Source of the DNA: Bog-532 sp963805255
GTDB taxonomy: Bacteria > Actinomycetota > Actinomycetes > Streptosporangiales > Streptosporangiaceae
DNA: 64,000 bases
Direction: 5' to 3'
NCBI GenBank assembly: GCA_963805255.1
Contig: CAWDTK010000019.1
Span: forward strand, 372,001-436,000
Shown here: positions 21,893 through 30,308 of the stretch, piece by piece
Layout: each line of letters begins with the position of its first letter
Position numbering within the stretch: position 1 is the first letter of the stretch
The notes under the pieces: generated by a model
Database searches by the model: none
What the model saw: the letters and a program-made list of their open reading frames with translations, nothing else
Told to the model about the DNA's origin: nothing
Translations under genes and position numbers: made by a program

Positions 21893-21956
21893 CCGGGGAA
21901 AATGGCCCGGGAGATGACACCGCGCAACGGCGCCCGGTGCCAGGAAGGGCGAAACC

Positions 21957-23072
21957 ATGAAAGTTGGCGTCCCGCGGGAGGTCAAGAACCACGAGTACCG
22001 CGTGGCGATCACGCCGTCCGGAGTGCACGAGCTCGTCCGTAACGGTCACGAGGTGGTGATCGAGGCGGGAGCCGGGGCCGGCTCGTCCATCCCCGACGAG
22101 GACTTCACGTCCGCCGGGGCGAAGATCCTGCCCCACGCGGACGACGTGTGGCAGACCGCCGAGCTGGTGCTCAAGGTCAAGGAGCCGGTCGCGGAGGAGT
22201 ACCACCGGATGCGCCGGGACCAGGTGCTCTTCACCTATCTTCATCTCGCCGCGTCGCGGCCGTGCACGGACGCGCTGATGAAGGCGGGCGTGACCTCGAT
22301 CGCGTATGAGACGGTGCAGCTTCCCGACGGGTCGCTGCCGCTGCTCGCACCCATGTCGGAGGTGGCGGGACGGATGGCGCCGCAGGTCGGCGCGCATCAC
22401 CTGCAGCGCGACGGCGGCGGGCGCGGCGTGCTCATGGGCGGCGTCTCCGGCGTGTACGCGGCCAAGGTGGTGGTGCTCGGCGCCGGGGTCTCCGGCATGA
22501 ACGCGGCGGTGATCGCGCTGGGCATGCAGGCCGAAGTGCTGCTCGTCGATCTGGACATCGCCCGGCTCCGCTCCGCGGACGCGATCTACCAGGGCCACTG
22601 CCAGACGGTGGCGTCCAACGCCTACGAGATCGAGCGCGCCACCGCCGACGCCAACCTGGTCATCGGGGCCGTCCTCGTGCCGGGGGCGCGGGCGCCGAAG
22701 CTCGTCTCCAACGACCTGGTCGGCCGGATGAAGCCCGGCTCGGTGCTGGTGGACATCGCCATCGACCAGGGCGGCTGCTTCGAGGACTCCCGGCCCACCA
22801 CGCATGACGAGCCGACGTACCGGGTGCACGACTCGGTGTTCTATTGCGTCGCCAACATGCCGGGGGCGGTGCCGCACACGTCGACCTACGCGCTGACCAA
22901 CGTGACGCTGCCCTTCATCGTGCAGATCGCGAACCAGGGCTGGCGTGACGCGCTGAAGGCCGACCCCGCGCTCGCCCTCGGGCTGTCCACCCACGATGGC
23001 GCGGTCGCCTGCCGCCCGGTCGCGGACGCGCACGGGCTGCCGTTCACCGCCATGGCGGAGGTACTCGGCTGA
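21957..23072 (+). CDS. ald: Alanine dehydrogenase
   Basis: NAD-dependent reversible deamination of L-alanine to pyruvate. The 371 residues begin with the family signature MKVGVPREVKNHEYRVAITP and include the Rossmann motif VVVLGAGVSGMNAA and the NMPGAVPHTSTYALTNVTLP block. The start is ATG 21957 with AGGAAGGG upstream. Its stop overlaps the probable CTG start of xerD by four bases. Confidence 0.96.
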   Translation: MKVGVPREVKNHEYRVAITPSGVHELVRNGHEVVIEAGAGAGSSIPDEDFTSAGAKILPHADDVWQTAELVLKVKEPVAEEYHRMRRDQVLFTYLHLAASRPCTDALMKAGVTSIAYETVQLPDGSLPLLAPMSEVAGRMAPQVGAHHLQRDGGGRGVLMGGVSGVYAAKVVVLGAGVSGMNAAVIALGMQAEVLLVDLDIARLRSADAIYQGHCQTVASNAYEIERATADANLVIGAVLVPGARAPKLVSNDLVGRMKPGSVLVDIAIDQGGCFEDSRPTTHDEPTYRVHDSVFYCVANMPGAVPHTSTYALTNVTLPFIVQIANQGWRDALKADPALALGLSTHDGAVACRPVADAHGLPFTAMAEVLG

Positions 23073-23998
23073 CCAGTACAGCCGAGGCGGTCCGCGGCTA
23101 TCTCGATCACCTGCTGGTGGAACGGGGGCTGGCCGCCAACACGCTGGAGTCCTACCGCCGGGACCTGTCCCGCTACCGGCAGGTCCTCGCCGCGGCCGGC
23201 CGTACCAAGATCGGCGAGGTGACCGGCACCGACGTCGCGTCGTACCTGGCCAGCCTGCGGGAGGGCGACGCGGATCACCCGCCGCTGGCCGCCAGCTCGG
23301 CGGGGCGGGCCATGGCCGCGGTGCGCGGCCTGCACGCGTTCGCCCGGGCGCAGGGCATGACGGCGGCGGACCCGGCGCGGCCGGTGCCGCCACCCACGCC
23401 GCCGCGCCGGCTGCCCAAGGCCATCTCGGTGGAAGAGGTCGAACGGCTGCTGGACGCGGCTCCCCGGACCGGTGATCCCCGGGCGCTCCGGGATCGCGCG
23501 CTACTCGAATTCCTCTACGCGACCGGGGCGCGGATCTCCGAGGCCACCGGCCTGGACGTGGACGATCTGACGCTGGACGGTGAGCGGGCCGTCCGGCTCG
23601 ATGGCAAGGGCGGCAAACAGCGCATCGTGCCGCTCGGCCGGTACGCGGCTGCGGCGCTGGAGGCGTATCTGGTCCGGGCGCGCCCGGCTCTGGGGTCTCG
23701 CGCGAGCAGGACCGTGCCGCCCGCGGTGTTCCTGAACGCCCGTGGGGGCCGGCTCACCCGCCAGGGCGCGTGGGCGGTGCTGCGCGCCGCGGCGGAACGC
23801 GCCAGCCTGTCCCCGGTGTCCCCACATACCCTCCGGCATTCCTTTGCGACGCATATGCTCGATGGCGGCGCCGATATCCGGGTGGTACAGGAGTTGCTCG
23901 GGCATGCGTCGGTCACGACTACGCAGATCTACACGCTGGTCACGGTGGAGAGACTGCGCGAGGTGTATGCCGCCGCCCATCCGCGGGCCCTCCGATAA
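23069..23998 (+). CDS. xerD: Tyrosine recombinase XerD
   Basis: Resolves chromosome dimers at dif with XerC and FtsK. The N-terminal core-binding domain starts around TAEAVRGYLDHLLVERGLAA, which lies upstream of the first ATG/GTG/TTG (GTG 23117). The only good start is CTG 23069, preceded by GGAGG at 23057-23061 with a 7-base gap and overlapping the ald stop as CTGA. That gives 309 residues, the family's usual length. Catalytic residues seen: Arg155 in TGARISE, Lys in GKGGKQR, HTLRH, LLGHAS and nucleophile Tyr288 in TTQIYT. If GTG 23117 is used instead, the first helix is cut off. Confidence 0.9.
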   Translation: MTSTAEAVRGYLDHLLVERGLAANTLESYRRDLSRYRQVLAAAGRTKIGEVTGTDVASYLASLREGDADHPPLAASSAGRAMAAVRGLHAFARAQGMTAADPARPVPPPTPPRRLPKAISVEEVERLLDAAPRTGDPRALRDRALLEFLYATGARISEATGLDVDDLTLDGERAVRLDGKGGKQRIVPLGRYAAAALEAYLVRARPALGSRASRTVPPAVFLNARGGRLTRQGAWAVLRAAAERASLSPVSPHTLRHSFATHMLDGGADIRVVQELLGHASVTTTQIYTLVTVERLREVYAAAHPRALR

Positions 23999-24017
23999 TC
24001 CCCGGACGGGCCTTTTT
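23986..24017 (+). terminator. Intrinsic terminator of xerD
   Basis: GGCCC-TCCG (23986-23994) pairs with CGGA-C-GGGCC (24003-24012) with one bulged base, and TTTTT follows at 24013-24017. The left arm overlaps the last codons of xerD. Confidence 0.75.
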
Positions 24018-24047
24018 CTCATATCCGTTGCTTAGCGGCGCGTCAGC

Positions 24048-24077
24048 TTGAACGGGGCCAAGCCGAGGCTCTAGATT
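24048..24077 (+). promoter_or_regulatory. Promoter of the parA-scpAB operon
   Basis: TTGAAC (24048-24053), an 18-base gap and TAGATT (24072-24077) lie between the xerD terminator and parA. The leader would be about 25 bases and ends in GGGAGG (24095-24100), the parA ribosome binding site. Confidence 0.6.
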
Positions 24078-24110
24078 CGGGAAAACATTCCACCGGGAGG
24101 TTCGCAACTT

Positions 24111-25001
24111 GTGGCAACCCGAACGCTAGAGGCCGATGCCGCAGAGCTAGGGCCCACCGGGCGACCCGTGGCGGCTCACCCCGACCCCGGGCCGCTTGAG
24201 GTTCATGGCCCCGCCCGGATCGTTGCTGTCTGTAACCAAAAGGGTGGCGTCGGCAAGACGACGACCACCATCAACCTCGGGGCGGCCCTGGCCGAGCAGG
24301 GGCGCCGGGTCCTGCTGGTGGACTTCGACCCGCAGGGCGCGCTGTCGGTGGGGCTCGGCATCCAGCCGCACGACATCGAGGCCACCGTGTACAACCTGCT
24401 CATGGAGCGGGGCGCCACGGCCCACGACGTCCTGGTCAAGACGCAGGTCCATGGCATGGACCTGATGCCGAGCAACATCGACCTCTCGGGTGCGGAGGTC
24501 CAGCTCGTGCACGAGGTCGGCCGCGAGTACGTCCTGGGCAGTGCCCTGGAGCCGGTGGTCGCGGACTACGACGTCATCATGATCGACTGCCAGCCGTCCC
24601 TGGGGCTGCTGACGATCAACGCGCTGGCGTGCGCGCAGGGCGTGCTCATCCCGCTGGAATGCGAGTATTTCGCCATGCGCGGGGTCGCTCTCCTGATGGA
24701 GACGATCGACAAGGTTTCGCGCCGGCTTAACCCGAAGCTGGAGATCGACGGCCTTCTCGCCACAATGTACGATTCGCGGACGCTGCACACTCGTGAGGTG
24801 CTGACGAATATCGTCAGTGGCTTCGGCGATAAGGTCTTTCACACCGTGATCAACCGCACCGTTCGGTTCCCAGACGCTACCGTTGCAGGGGAGCCCATCA
24901 CCAGGTTCGACTCTGGGTCGATGGGGGCGAGTTCCTACCGTGAACTTGCCAGGGAGGTACTGGAGCGGTGGCGGCAAGCAGGGGACGGTCACGAAGGGTA
25001 A
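24111..25001 (+). CDS. ParA-family ATPase (Soj-like)
   Basis: The 296-residue deviant-Walker ATPase starts at GTG 24111. After about 35 divergent residues comes KGGVGKTTT (P-loop at 44-52), then DFDPQGALSVGLG and DVIMIDCQPSLGLLTINAL. It is not the canonical chromosomal ParA, since no parB follows. It heads an operon with scpA and scpB, as in mycobacteria (Rv1708-Rv1710), which suggests a role in chromosome organisation alongside condensin. Confidence 0.92.
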   Translation: MATRTLEADAAELGPTGRPVAAHPDPGPLEVHGPARIVAVCNQKGGVGKTTTTINLGAALAEQGRRVLLVDFDPQGALSVGLGIQPHDIEATVYNLLMERGATAHDVLVKTQVHGMDLMPSNIDLSGAEVQLVHEVGREYVLGSALEPVVADYDVIMIDCQPSLGLLTINALACAQGVLIPLECEYFAMRGVALLMETIDKVSRRLNPKLEIDGLLATMYDSRTLHTREVLTNIVSGFGDKVFHTVINRTVRFPDATVAGEPITRFDSGSMGASSYRELAREVLERWRQAGDGHEG

Positions 25002-25327
25002 GCTTTCCGGGCATAGCGGAGCTGCTTCGTCCCGCTACGCCCGGTCCGGACGTGGCCGCGCAGCGTCCGGCGAGTGGCCGGGAGCAGCACACGCATAAGA
25101 TCACCGTCTACCTGTCCGCGGACGAGCTATTCGATCTGGAGCATGCCCGGCTCACCTTGCGCCGCTACGGCATCACTACCGATCGTGGCCGGCTCGTCCG
25201 CGAGGCCATCGCCGTGGTGCTGGCCGACCTCGACGCCCGGAGAGAGACGAGCTTGCTCGCCCGGCGCATCGCGGACCCTCATCCGAACGGCACCGGCCCC
25301 AGCGCCGACCCCGGTCCTGGTGGGTAG
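24968..25327 (+). CDS. Small ribbon-helix-helix-like protein between parA and scpA
   Basis: The 119-residue product starts at GTG 24968 with AGGGAGG at 24951-24957, inside the last 34 bases of parA. About 40 basic, disordered residues lead to a core HKITVYLSADELFDLEHARL followed by a long helix (GRLVREAIAVVLADLDAR). A strand plus two helices of this type is typical of MetJ/Arc/CopG DNA-binding folds. I believe small proteins of this kind stand between ParA and ScpA in Streptomyces too. It could be the DNA-binding partner of the ParA-like ATPase in place of ParB; that is inference. Confidence 0.75.
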   Translation: MAASRGRSRRVSFPGIAELLRPATPGPDVAAQRPASGREQHTHKITVYLSADELFDLEHARLTLRRYGITTDRGRLVREAIAVVLADLDARRETSLLARRIADPHPNGTGPSADPGPGG

Positions 25328-25333
25328 GTAGCG

Positions 25334-26386
25334 GTGGACACGACGGCTGATGACGTGACCGACGGCGCACCCGGCGCGTTCGGCCCGGGCGACGGCGACG
25401 TCCGGCCATCGGGCTTCGAGGTGCACCTCGACGTGTTCGAGGGTCCCTTCGACCTTCTGCTGGGCCTCATCTCCAAGCACAAGCTAGACATCACCGAGGT
25501 AGCGCTCTCGCAGGTCACCGACGAGTTCATCGGTTACATCCGGGAGCGTTCCGGCGGCTGGGATCTCGACCAGGTCAGCTACTTCCTCGTGGTCGCCGCG
25601 ACGCTGCTGGACCTCAAGGCCGCGCGGCTGCTGCCCTCCGGCGAGGTGGAGGACGAGGAAGATCTCGCGCTGCTGGAGGCCAGGGACCTGCTGTTCGCCC
25701 GGCTGCTGCAGTACCGCGCCTACAAGGAAGTTGCCGCCGTCTTCGCGGGCCGGATGGCGGTGGCCGCCCGCCGGTTCCCGCGCCGGGTCCCGCTGGAGCT
25801 ACGGTTCGCGCAACTGTTCCCCGAAGTGCTGCTCGGCCTCGGCCCGGTAGAATTCGCCCGGATCGCGGCGCGCGTACTCACCCCCCGGCAGGCGCCGACG
25901 GTGTCCACCGACCACATCCACGCCCCGTTCGTGAGCATCCGCGAGCAGGCGCGGCGGCTGGCCGTTAAGCTGCGCGAGCTGCGCCGGGCCAGTTTCCGGC
26001 AGCTCACCGCGGATTGCGCGGCGACGTATGAGGTCGTGGCGAGCTTCCTCGCGGTGCTCGAGCTCTACCGGGAGGACCGGATCTCCCTGGAACAGCTCAC
26101 ACCGCTCGGGGACATCTACGTGACCTGGAACGCGATGGGCGACGACGATGATGACGTGGCCGTCGACGTGGACGAGGACGACCCGCGCGACGTGGACGAG
26201 GACGACCCGCGCGACATGGACGAGGACGACCCGCGCGACATGGACGAGGACGACCCGCGCGACATGGACGAGGACGACCCGCGCGACATGGACGAGGACG
26301 ACCCGCGCGACATGGACGAGGACGACCCGCGCGACATGGACGAGGACGACCCGCGCGACATGGACGAGGACGACGCACAGACATGA
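25334..26386 (+). CDS. scpA: Segregation and condensation protein A with acidic repeat tail
   Basis: Kleisin subunit that bridges SMC heads with ScpB. The start is GTG 25334. The kleisin N-terminal motif FEVHLDVFEGPFDLLLGLISKHKLDITEVALSQVTDEF and the C-terminal winged helix ending LYREDRISLEQLTPLGDIYVTW are complete by about residue 270. The last 80 residues are a tandem array of DEDDPRD(V/M) octapeptides with no counterpart in the family. The stop overlaps the scpB start (ATGA at 26383-26386). Confidence 0.93.
   Translation: MDTTADDVTDGAPGAFGPGDGDVRPSGFEVHLDVFEGPFDLLLGLISKHKLDITEVALSQVTDEFIGYIRERSGGWDLDQVSYFLVVAATLLDLKAARLLPSGEVEDEEDLALLEARDLLFARLLQYRAYKEVAAVFAGRMAVAARRFPRRVPLELRFAQLFPEVLLGLGPVEFARIAARVLTPRQAPTVSTDHIHAPFVSIREQARRLAVKLRELRRASFRQLTADCAATYEVVASFLAVLELYREDRISLEQLTPLGDIYVTWNAMGDDDDDVAVDVDEDDPRDVDEDDPRDMDEDDPRDMDEDDPRDMDEDDPRDMDEDDPRDMDEDDPRDMDEDDPRDMDEDDAQT
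26171..26386 (+). repeat. 24-bp tandem repeats encoding (DEDDPRDM)n in scpA
   Basis: Eight full units (26171-26362) and a degenerate ninth that contains the stop codon. Units 2-8 are virtually identical at the DNA level, even at third codon positions, so the array expanded recently. The period is a multiple of three, so copy-number changes keep the frame. Confidence 0.97.
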
Positions 26387-27030
26387 AGGACATGAACGGA
26401 AGCCAGCGTCCCGGGGTTCCCGGGGTTCCCGGGGTTCCCGGGGCTCCGGGCCGCCCCGATGACCTCGACGGCCCGGGGACTCCCCCGCTGCGCGCCAGCC
26501 TCGAGGCGATCCTGCTGGTCGCGGACGAGCCTGTGCCGGCCGTGGTGCTCGCCCAGGTGCTGGAGCGGCCGACCGAGGAAGTGTCCAGCCTGCTCCGCGG
26601 CACCGCGGCCGCCTACGCCGCCGAGGAGCGAGGGTTCGACCTGCGCGAGATCGCCGGCGGCTGGCGGTTCTACACCCGGGAGGAGTGCGCGCCCGTCGTC
26701 GAGCGGTTCGTCAGCGAGGGCCAGGAAGTCCGGCTCACCCAGGCCGCGCTGGAGACCCTGGCCGTTGTCGCGTACCGCCAGCCGGTCAGCCGGGCGCGGG
26801 TCTCCGCGGTACGCGGCGTCAACTGTGACGGCGTGATGCGGACGCTGACGCTGCGCGGGCTGGTGGAGGACGCCGGGACCGACCCGGAGACCGGCGCGAT
26901 CCTGTACCGGACCACCGGTTATTTCCTGGAGCGCCTCGGCCTGGCCAGCCTTGAGGAACTGCCCGACCTCGCGCCGTTCCTGCCGGACAGCGTCGAGGAT
27001 GTCGACGAGGCCACGGGATATGGGCCATGA
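26383..27030 (+). CDS. scpB: Segregation and condensation protein B
   Basis: Partner of ScpA in the SMC complex. The 215 residues start at ATG 26383, overlapping scpA. The winged-helix pair is seen in LRASLEAILLVADEPVPAV, LREIAGGWRFYTREECAPVVERF and TQAALETLAVVAYRQPVSRARV...GVNCDGVMRTLTLRGLVE. The extreme N-terminus has a short collagen-like GVPGVPGVPGAPG from 9-bp DNA repeats (about 26410-26448), right after the scpA array. The stop overlaps rluB. Confidence 0.94.
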   Translation: MKDMNGSQRPGVPGVPGVPGAPGRPDDLDGPGTPPLRASLEAILLVADEPVPAVVLAQVLERPTEEVSSLLRGTAAAYAAEERGFDLREIAGGWRFYTREECAPVVERFVSEGQEVRLTQAALETLAVVAYRQPVSRARVSAVRGVNCDGVMRTLTLRGLVEDAGTDPETGAILYRTTGYFLERLGLASLEELPDLAPFLPDSVEDVDEATGYGP

Positions 27031-27962
27031 CCGCGCCCGGCCGTAACCCGGGCGGTCGCGGCACCGGTTACTCGCCCCGCCGCGCCGGCGGGGCGTCTCC
27101 CGTCGGCGGCCGGGGTGCCTCCGCCAGTGGCCGCCCACCGCGTCAGTCCGCCCCTGCGCCGGTGGACGCCGACGATGATCTTGACGACGATTTCGGTGCC
27201 GATTTCGGTGCCGAGCGTGACAGCCTCACTGACGTTCCGGGTGGTGTGCGGCTGCAGAAGGTGCTGGCCGCGGCGGGCGTGGGCAGCCGACGGCATTGTG
27301 AGGAGCTGATCGGGGCCGGCCGGGTCGAGGTCGACGGCGAGACGGTGCGGCGCTTCGGCGCCCGGGTCGACCCCGGACATCAGGTCATCCGGGTGGACGG
27401 CAAGCGCATCCCGTCCCGGCAGGACCTCGTCTACCTGGCCTTCAGCAAGCCGCCCGGCGTGCTGACCGCGATGTCCGATCCGCGCGGGCGGCCTACCATC
27501 ACTGACTTCCTCGGCGACCGGGCCGAGCGGCTGTTTCATGTCGGCCGGCTCGACTACGACAGTGAGGGCCTGATGCTGCTGATGAACGACGGTGAACTCG
27601 CGCACCGCCTCGCGCATCCCCGCTACGGCGTGCTCAAGACCTACCTGGCCGAGATCCAGGGTCCGGTGCCGAAGGATCTCGGCCGCAAGCTGATGACCGG
27701 GATGGAGCTCGAAGACGGCGTGGCCACCGCGGACCGGTTCCGGGTGGTGGAACGCTCCGGGCCGCGGGTGCTCGCCGAGATCACGCTGCACGAGGGGCGC
27801 AAGCGCATCGTGCGCCGGATGCTCGCCGAGGCCGGCCATCCGGTGCTCAGGCTGGTGCGTACCGATGTCGGCCCGATCCGGCTGGGTGGCCTCAAGCCGG
27901 GCGGTGTCCGCGAGCTCACGACGCGCGAAATCGGCGAACTGTACGCCTCGGTAGGCCTATAG
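27027..27962 (+). CDS. rluB: Ribosomal large subunit pseudouridine synthase B
   Basis: Modifies 23S rRNA. The 311-residue protein starts at ATG 27027 in an ATGA overlap. A Gly/Arg/Ser-rich, then Asp-rich, disordered 70-residue N-terminus precedes the S4 domain (VRLQKVLAAAGVGSRRHCEELI). The RsuA/RluB catalytic domain has the aspartate in GRLDYDSEGL and the C-terminal EGRKRIVRRMLAEAGHPVLRLVR. Location after scpB is conserved in actinobacteria. Confidence 0.93.
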   Translation: MTAPGRNPGGRGTGYSPRRAGGASPVGGRGASASGRPPRQSAPAPVDADDDLDDDFGADFGAERDSLTDVPGGVRLQKVLAAAGVGSRRHCEELIGAGRVEVDGETVRRFGARVDPGHQVIRVDGKRIPSRQDLVYLAFSKPPGVLTAMSDPRGRPTITDFLGDRAERLFHVGRLDYDSEGLMLLMNDGELAHRLAHPRYGVLKTYLAEIQGPVPKDLGRKLMTGMELEDGVATADRFRVVERSGPRVLAEITLHEGRKRIVRRMLAEAGHPVLRLVRTDVGPIRLGGLKPGGVRELTTREIGELYASVGL

Positions 27963-28016
27963 CCTTGGGGCGTCAGCCCGGGGCGGCCCGCTGACCGATC
28001 CCGAGGAGGTGGGAAC

Positions 28017-28379
28017 GTGCCGGTCAGAGCGATCCGGGGCGCGGTGCAGGTCGAAGCCGATGAGCGTGAGACGATCCTGGCGGGGACGGCCGAACTGGTC
28101 AGCGACGTCATGACGCGCAACGACCTGGTTCCCGAGGACGTGATCAGCGTCCTGTTCACCGTCACCCCGGACCTCACCGCCGAGTTCCCGGCGCTGGCCG
28201 CGCGCAAGATCGGTTTTCATGACGTGCCCCTGCTGTGCGCGACCGAGATTCCCGTGGCGGGCGCGCTGCCGCGCGTGGTCCGGCTCATGATGCACGTGGA
28301 GACCAGCCGTCCCCGCGGCGAGATCCAGCACGTGTACCTGCGCGGCGCGGCGGCCCTCCGGCTGGACATCGCGCAATGA
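28017..28379 (+). CDS. aroH: Chorismate mutase, AroH type
   Basis: Converts chorismate to prephenate. The 120 residues have the monofunctional AroH fold: RAIRGAVQVEADERETILAGTAELV at the start and the active-site segments VLFTVTPDLTAEFPALAAR and VPLLCATEIPVAGALPRVVRLMMHV. The start is GTG 28017 with GAGGAGG upstream. Its stop overlaps the start of tyrA, whose enzyme uses its product. Confidence 0.94.
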   Translation: MPVRAIRGAVQVEADERETILAGTAELVSDVMTRNDLVPEDVISVLFTVTPDLTAEFPALAARKIGFHDVPLLCATEIPVAGALPRVVRLMMHVETSRPRGEIQHVYLRGAAALRLDIAQ

Positions 28380-29557
28380 CCCAGGCGCCGGTCCCGCGTC
28401 AGGTCGTCGTCATCGGCACCGGCCTGATCGGGACGTCAGCGGCGCTTGCCCTGCGGCGCCGGGGCGCCGACGTCTGGCTCTGGGATCGTGACCCGGCGGC
28501 CGCCGCGCTCGCGGCCGATCTCGGCGCCGGACAGGTTCTGGCCAGCCTGGGAATTCCCGCCGGACCCGGCCGCCCTGGTCCCGGCCCCGGTCCTTGTCCG
28601 GCCGGCCCCGCGAACGTGGCGCTGATCGCCGTGCCGCCCGCCGACGTGGCCACCGTCCTGGCCACGGCCCAGCGTGCGGGCCTGGCGCACTGTTACACCG
28701 ACGTGGCCAGCGTGAAGGCGCTGCCCCTGGCCCGGGCCCGGGACGCCGGCTGCGACATCTCCCGCTACGTGCCCGGTCATCCGCTGGCCGGCCGGGAACG
28801 GTCCGGGCCGGCGGCGGCCCGGGCGGACCTTTTCCTCGGCCGCGCCTGGGCGCTGTGCCCGGCCACCGAGACGTCCGGCGCGACCATGGCCGCGGTAACG
28901 GCGATGGTGACGGCGTGCGGAGCCGAGCCGGTGGTGACCGACGCGGACACCCACGACCGCTGGGTCGCGCTGATCTCACACGCCCCGCACGTGGTCGCCG
29001 CGGCCATGGCCGCGCAGCTGGCCCCGGAGTCGGTGCCGCCGGAGGCTCTCAGCCTGGCCGGACCGGGCCTGCGCGACGCCACCAGGATCGCGGTCGGTGA
29101 CGCCGGTCTGTGGACGCAGATCCTGACCGGGAACGCCGCCCCGGTCGCGGCGGTCCTGGCCGCGGTAGCCGGTGACGTCGCCGAGGCCGCGCGGATCCTG
29201 GCGGAGGGGGCGCCCATCCCTGGCAAGCGCGGCGGGCCGGGCTCACCCGCACCAGAGGCCAGCAAGGGGCTGACGGTGCTGCTGGAGCACGGCCGGGCGG
29301 GTGTGGCGCGCATCCCCGGCAAGCGCGGCGGCCCGGCCCGCGCGTTCGTCGCCGTGCAGGTGGTCATCAGCGACCGGCCCGGTGAGCTCGCGCGGCTGTT
29401 CGCCGCGGCGGCCGGCGCCGGCGTCAACATCGAGGACGTCGGTATCGAGCACTCGCCCGGAGCGCCGGTCGGGGTGGCCGAGCTCTCGGTCCGGCCGGAG
29501 TCCGCCGGGCCGCTCATTACCGCCCTCACGGCCGCCGGGTGGGCGGTCCGCCGGTAG
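28376..29557 (+). CDS. tyrA: Prephenate dehydrogenase with ACT domain
   Basis: Oxidises prephenate towards tyrosine. ATG 28376 overlaps the aroH stop; 393 residues. The Rossmann motif is VVIGTGLIGTSAA near residue 10, then DVASVK and GHPLAGRERSGP of the prephenate site. The C-terminal ACT domain (about 320-393, VVISDRPGELARLF..AGVNIEDVGIEHSPG) is probably for tyrosine feedback. Oddities: a Pro/Gly insertion near residue 65, and a duplicated IPGKRGGP peptide (bases about 29215-29240 and 29311-29336) flanking a low-complexity linker before the ACT domain. Confidence 0.93.
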   Translation: MTQAPVPRQVVVIGTGLIGTSAALALRRRGADVWLWDRDPAAAALAADLGAGQVLASLGIPAGPGRPGPGPGPCPAGPANVALIAVPPADVATVLATAQRAGLAHCYTDVASVKALPLARARDAGCDISRYVPGHPLAGRERSGPAAARADLFLGRAWALCPATETSGATMAAVTAMVTACGAEPVVTDADTHDRWVALISHAPHVVAAAMAAQLAPESVPPEALSLAGPGLRDATRIAVGDAGLWTQILTGNAAPVAAVLAAVAGDVAEAARILAEGAPIPGKRGGPGSPAPEASKGLTVLLEHGRAGVARIPGKRGGPARAFVAVQVVISDRPGELARLFAAAAGAGVNIEDVGIEHSPGAPVGVAELSVRPESAGPLITALTAAGWAVRR

Positions 29558-29567
29558 CCTTGCGGGT

Positions 29568-30308
29568 GTGAGCATTTCTGCGGGCAGTCACGGCGAGTCA
29601 TCGGGCAGCGGAATCGTCATCGCCGTCGACGGCCCGTCGGCGTCGGGCAAATCGAGCGCCTCGCGCGGGGCGGCGCGCGCCCTCGGCCTCCGCTACCTCG
29701 ACACCGGCGCCATGTACCGCGCCCTGACCTGGTGGTTGCTGGCCCGCGGCATCCCCGTCGATGACGCGGACGCGGACGCGGTGGCGCGGCACGTGGGTGG
29801 CCCCGTTATCGAGGTGGGCACTGACCCGGACGATCCGTGGGTGACGGTCGACGGCCGGGACGTATCGGCGGCGATCCGCAGCCGCGAGGTGTCCGGCGCG
29901 GTATCCGCCGTTGCCCGGGTGCCGCAGGTCCGCGCGCGGCTGATCGCCCTGCAGCGCGAGATCATCGCCCGGGCCCGGGCCGAGGGGCCGGGAATCGTCG
30001 CGGAGGGGCGCGACATCGGCACGGTGGTCGCGCCGGACGCGGTGGTCAAGATCTTCCTGACCGCCAGCGAGGTGGCCCGCGCCACCCGCCGCACCGCCGA
30101 CCTGGCCGCCGACCCCACGGCGACCGTCACCACGACCCAGGCCGAGCAGGCCCGCCGCGACCGGATGGACACGGCCCAGATGGCGAAGGCCGGGGACGCG
30201 GTGGAAATCGATTCGACGCTGTTCTCGCTCGAGGACGTCGTGGAGATGATCGCGGACCTGGCCGTTCAGCGCGCCAAGCTCCCCGGTACCGCCAGGACAA
30301 CCCGGTGA
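29568..30308 (+). CDS. cmk: Cytidylate kinase
   Basis: Phosphorylates CMP and dCMP. The 246 residues begin at GTG 29568; the P-loop VDGPSASGKSSASR is followed by YLDTGAMYRALTWW, REVSGAVSAVARVPQVR (the CMP-binding segment) and GRDIGTVVAPDA. The stop overlaps the GTG of der (GTGA, 30305-30308). Confidence 0.94.
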   Translation: MSISAGSHGESSGSGIVIAVDGPSASGKSSASRGAARALGLRYLDTGAMYRALTWWLLARGIPVDDADADAVARHVGGPVIEVGTDPDDPWVTVDGRDVSAAIRSREVSGAVSAVARVPQVRARLIALQREIIARARAEGPGIVAEGRDIGTVVAPDAVVKIFLTASEVARATRRTADLAADPTATVTTTQAEQARRDRMDTAQMAKAGDAVEIDSTLFSLEDVVEMIADLAVQRAKLPGTARTTR

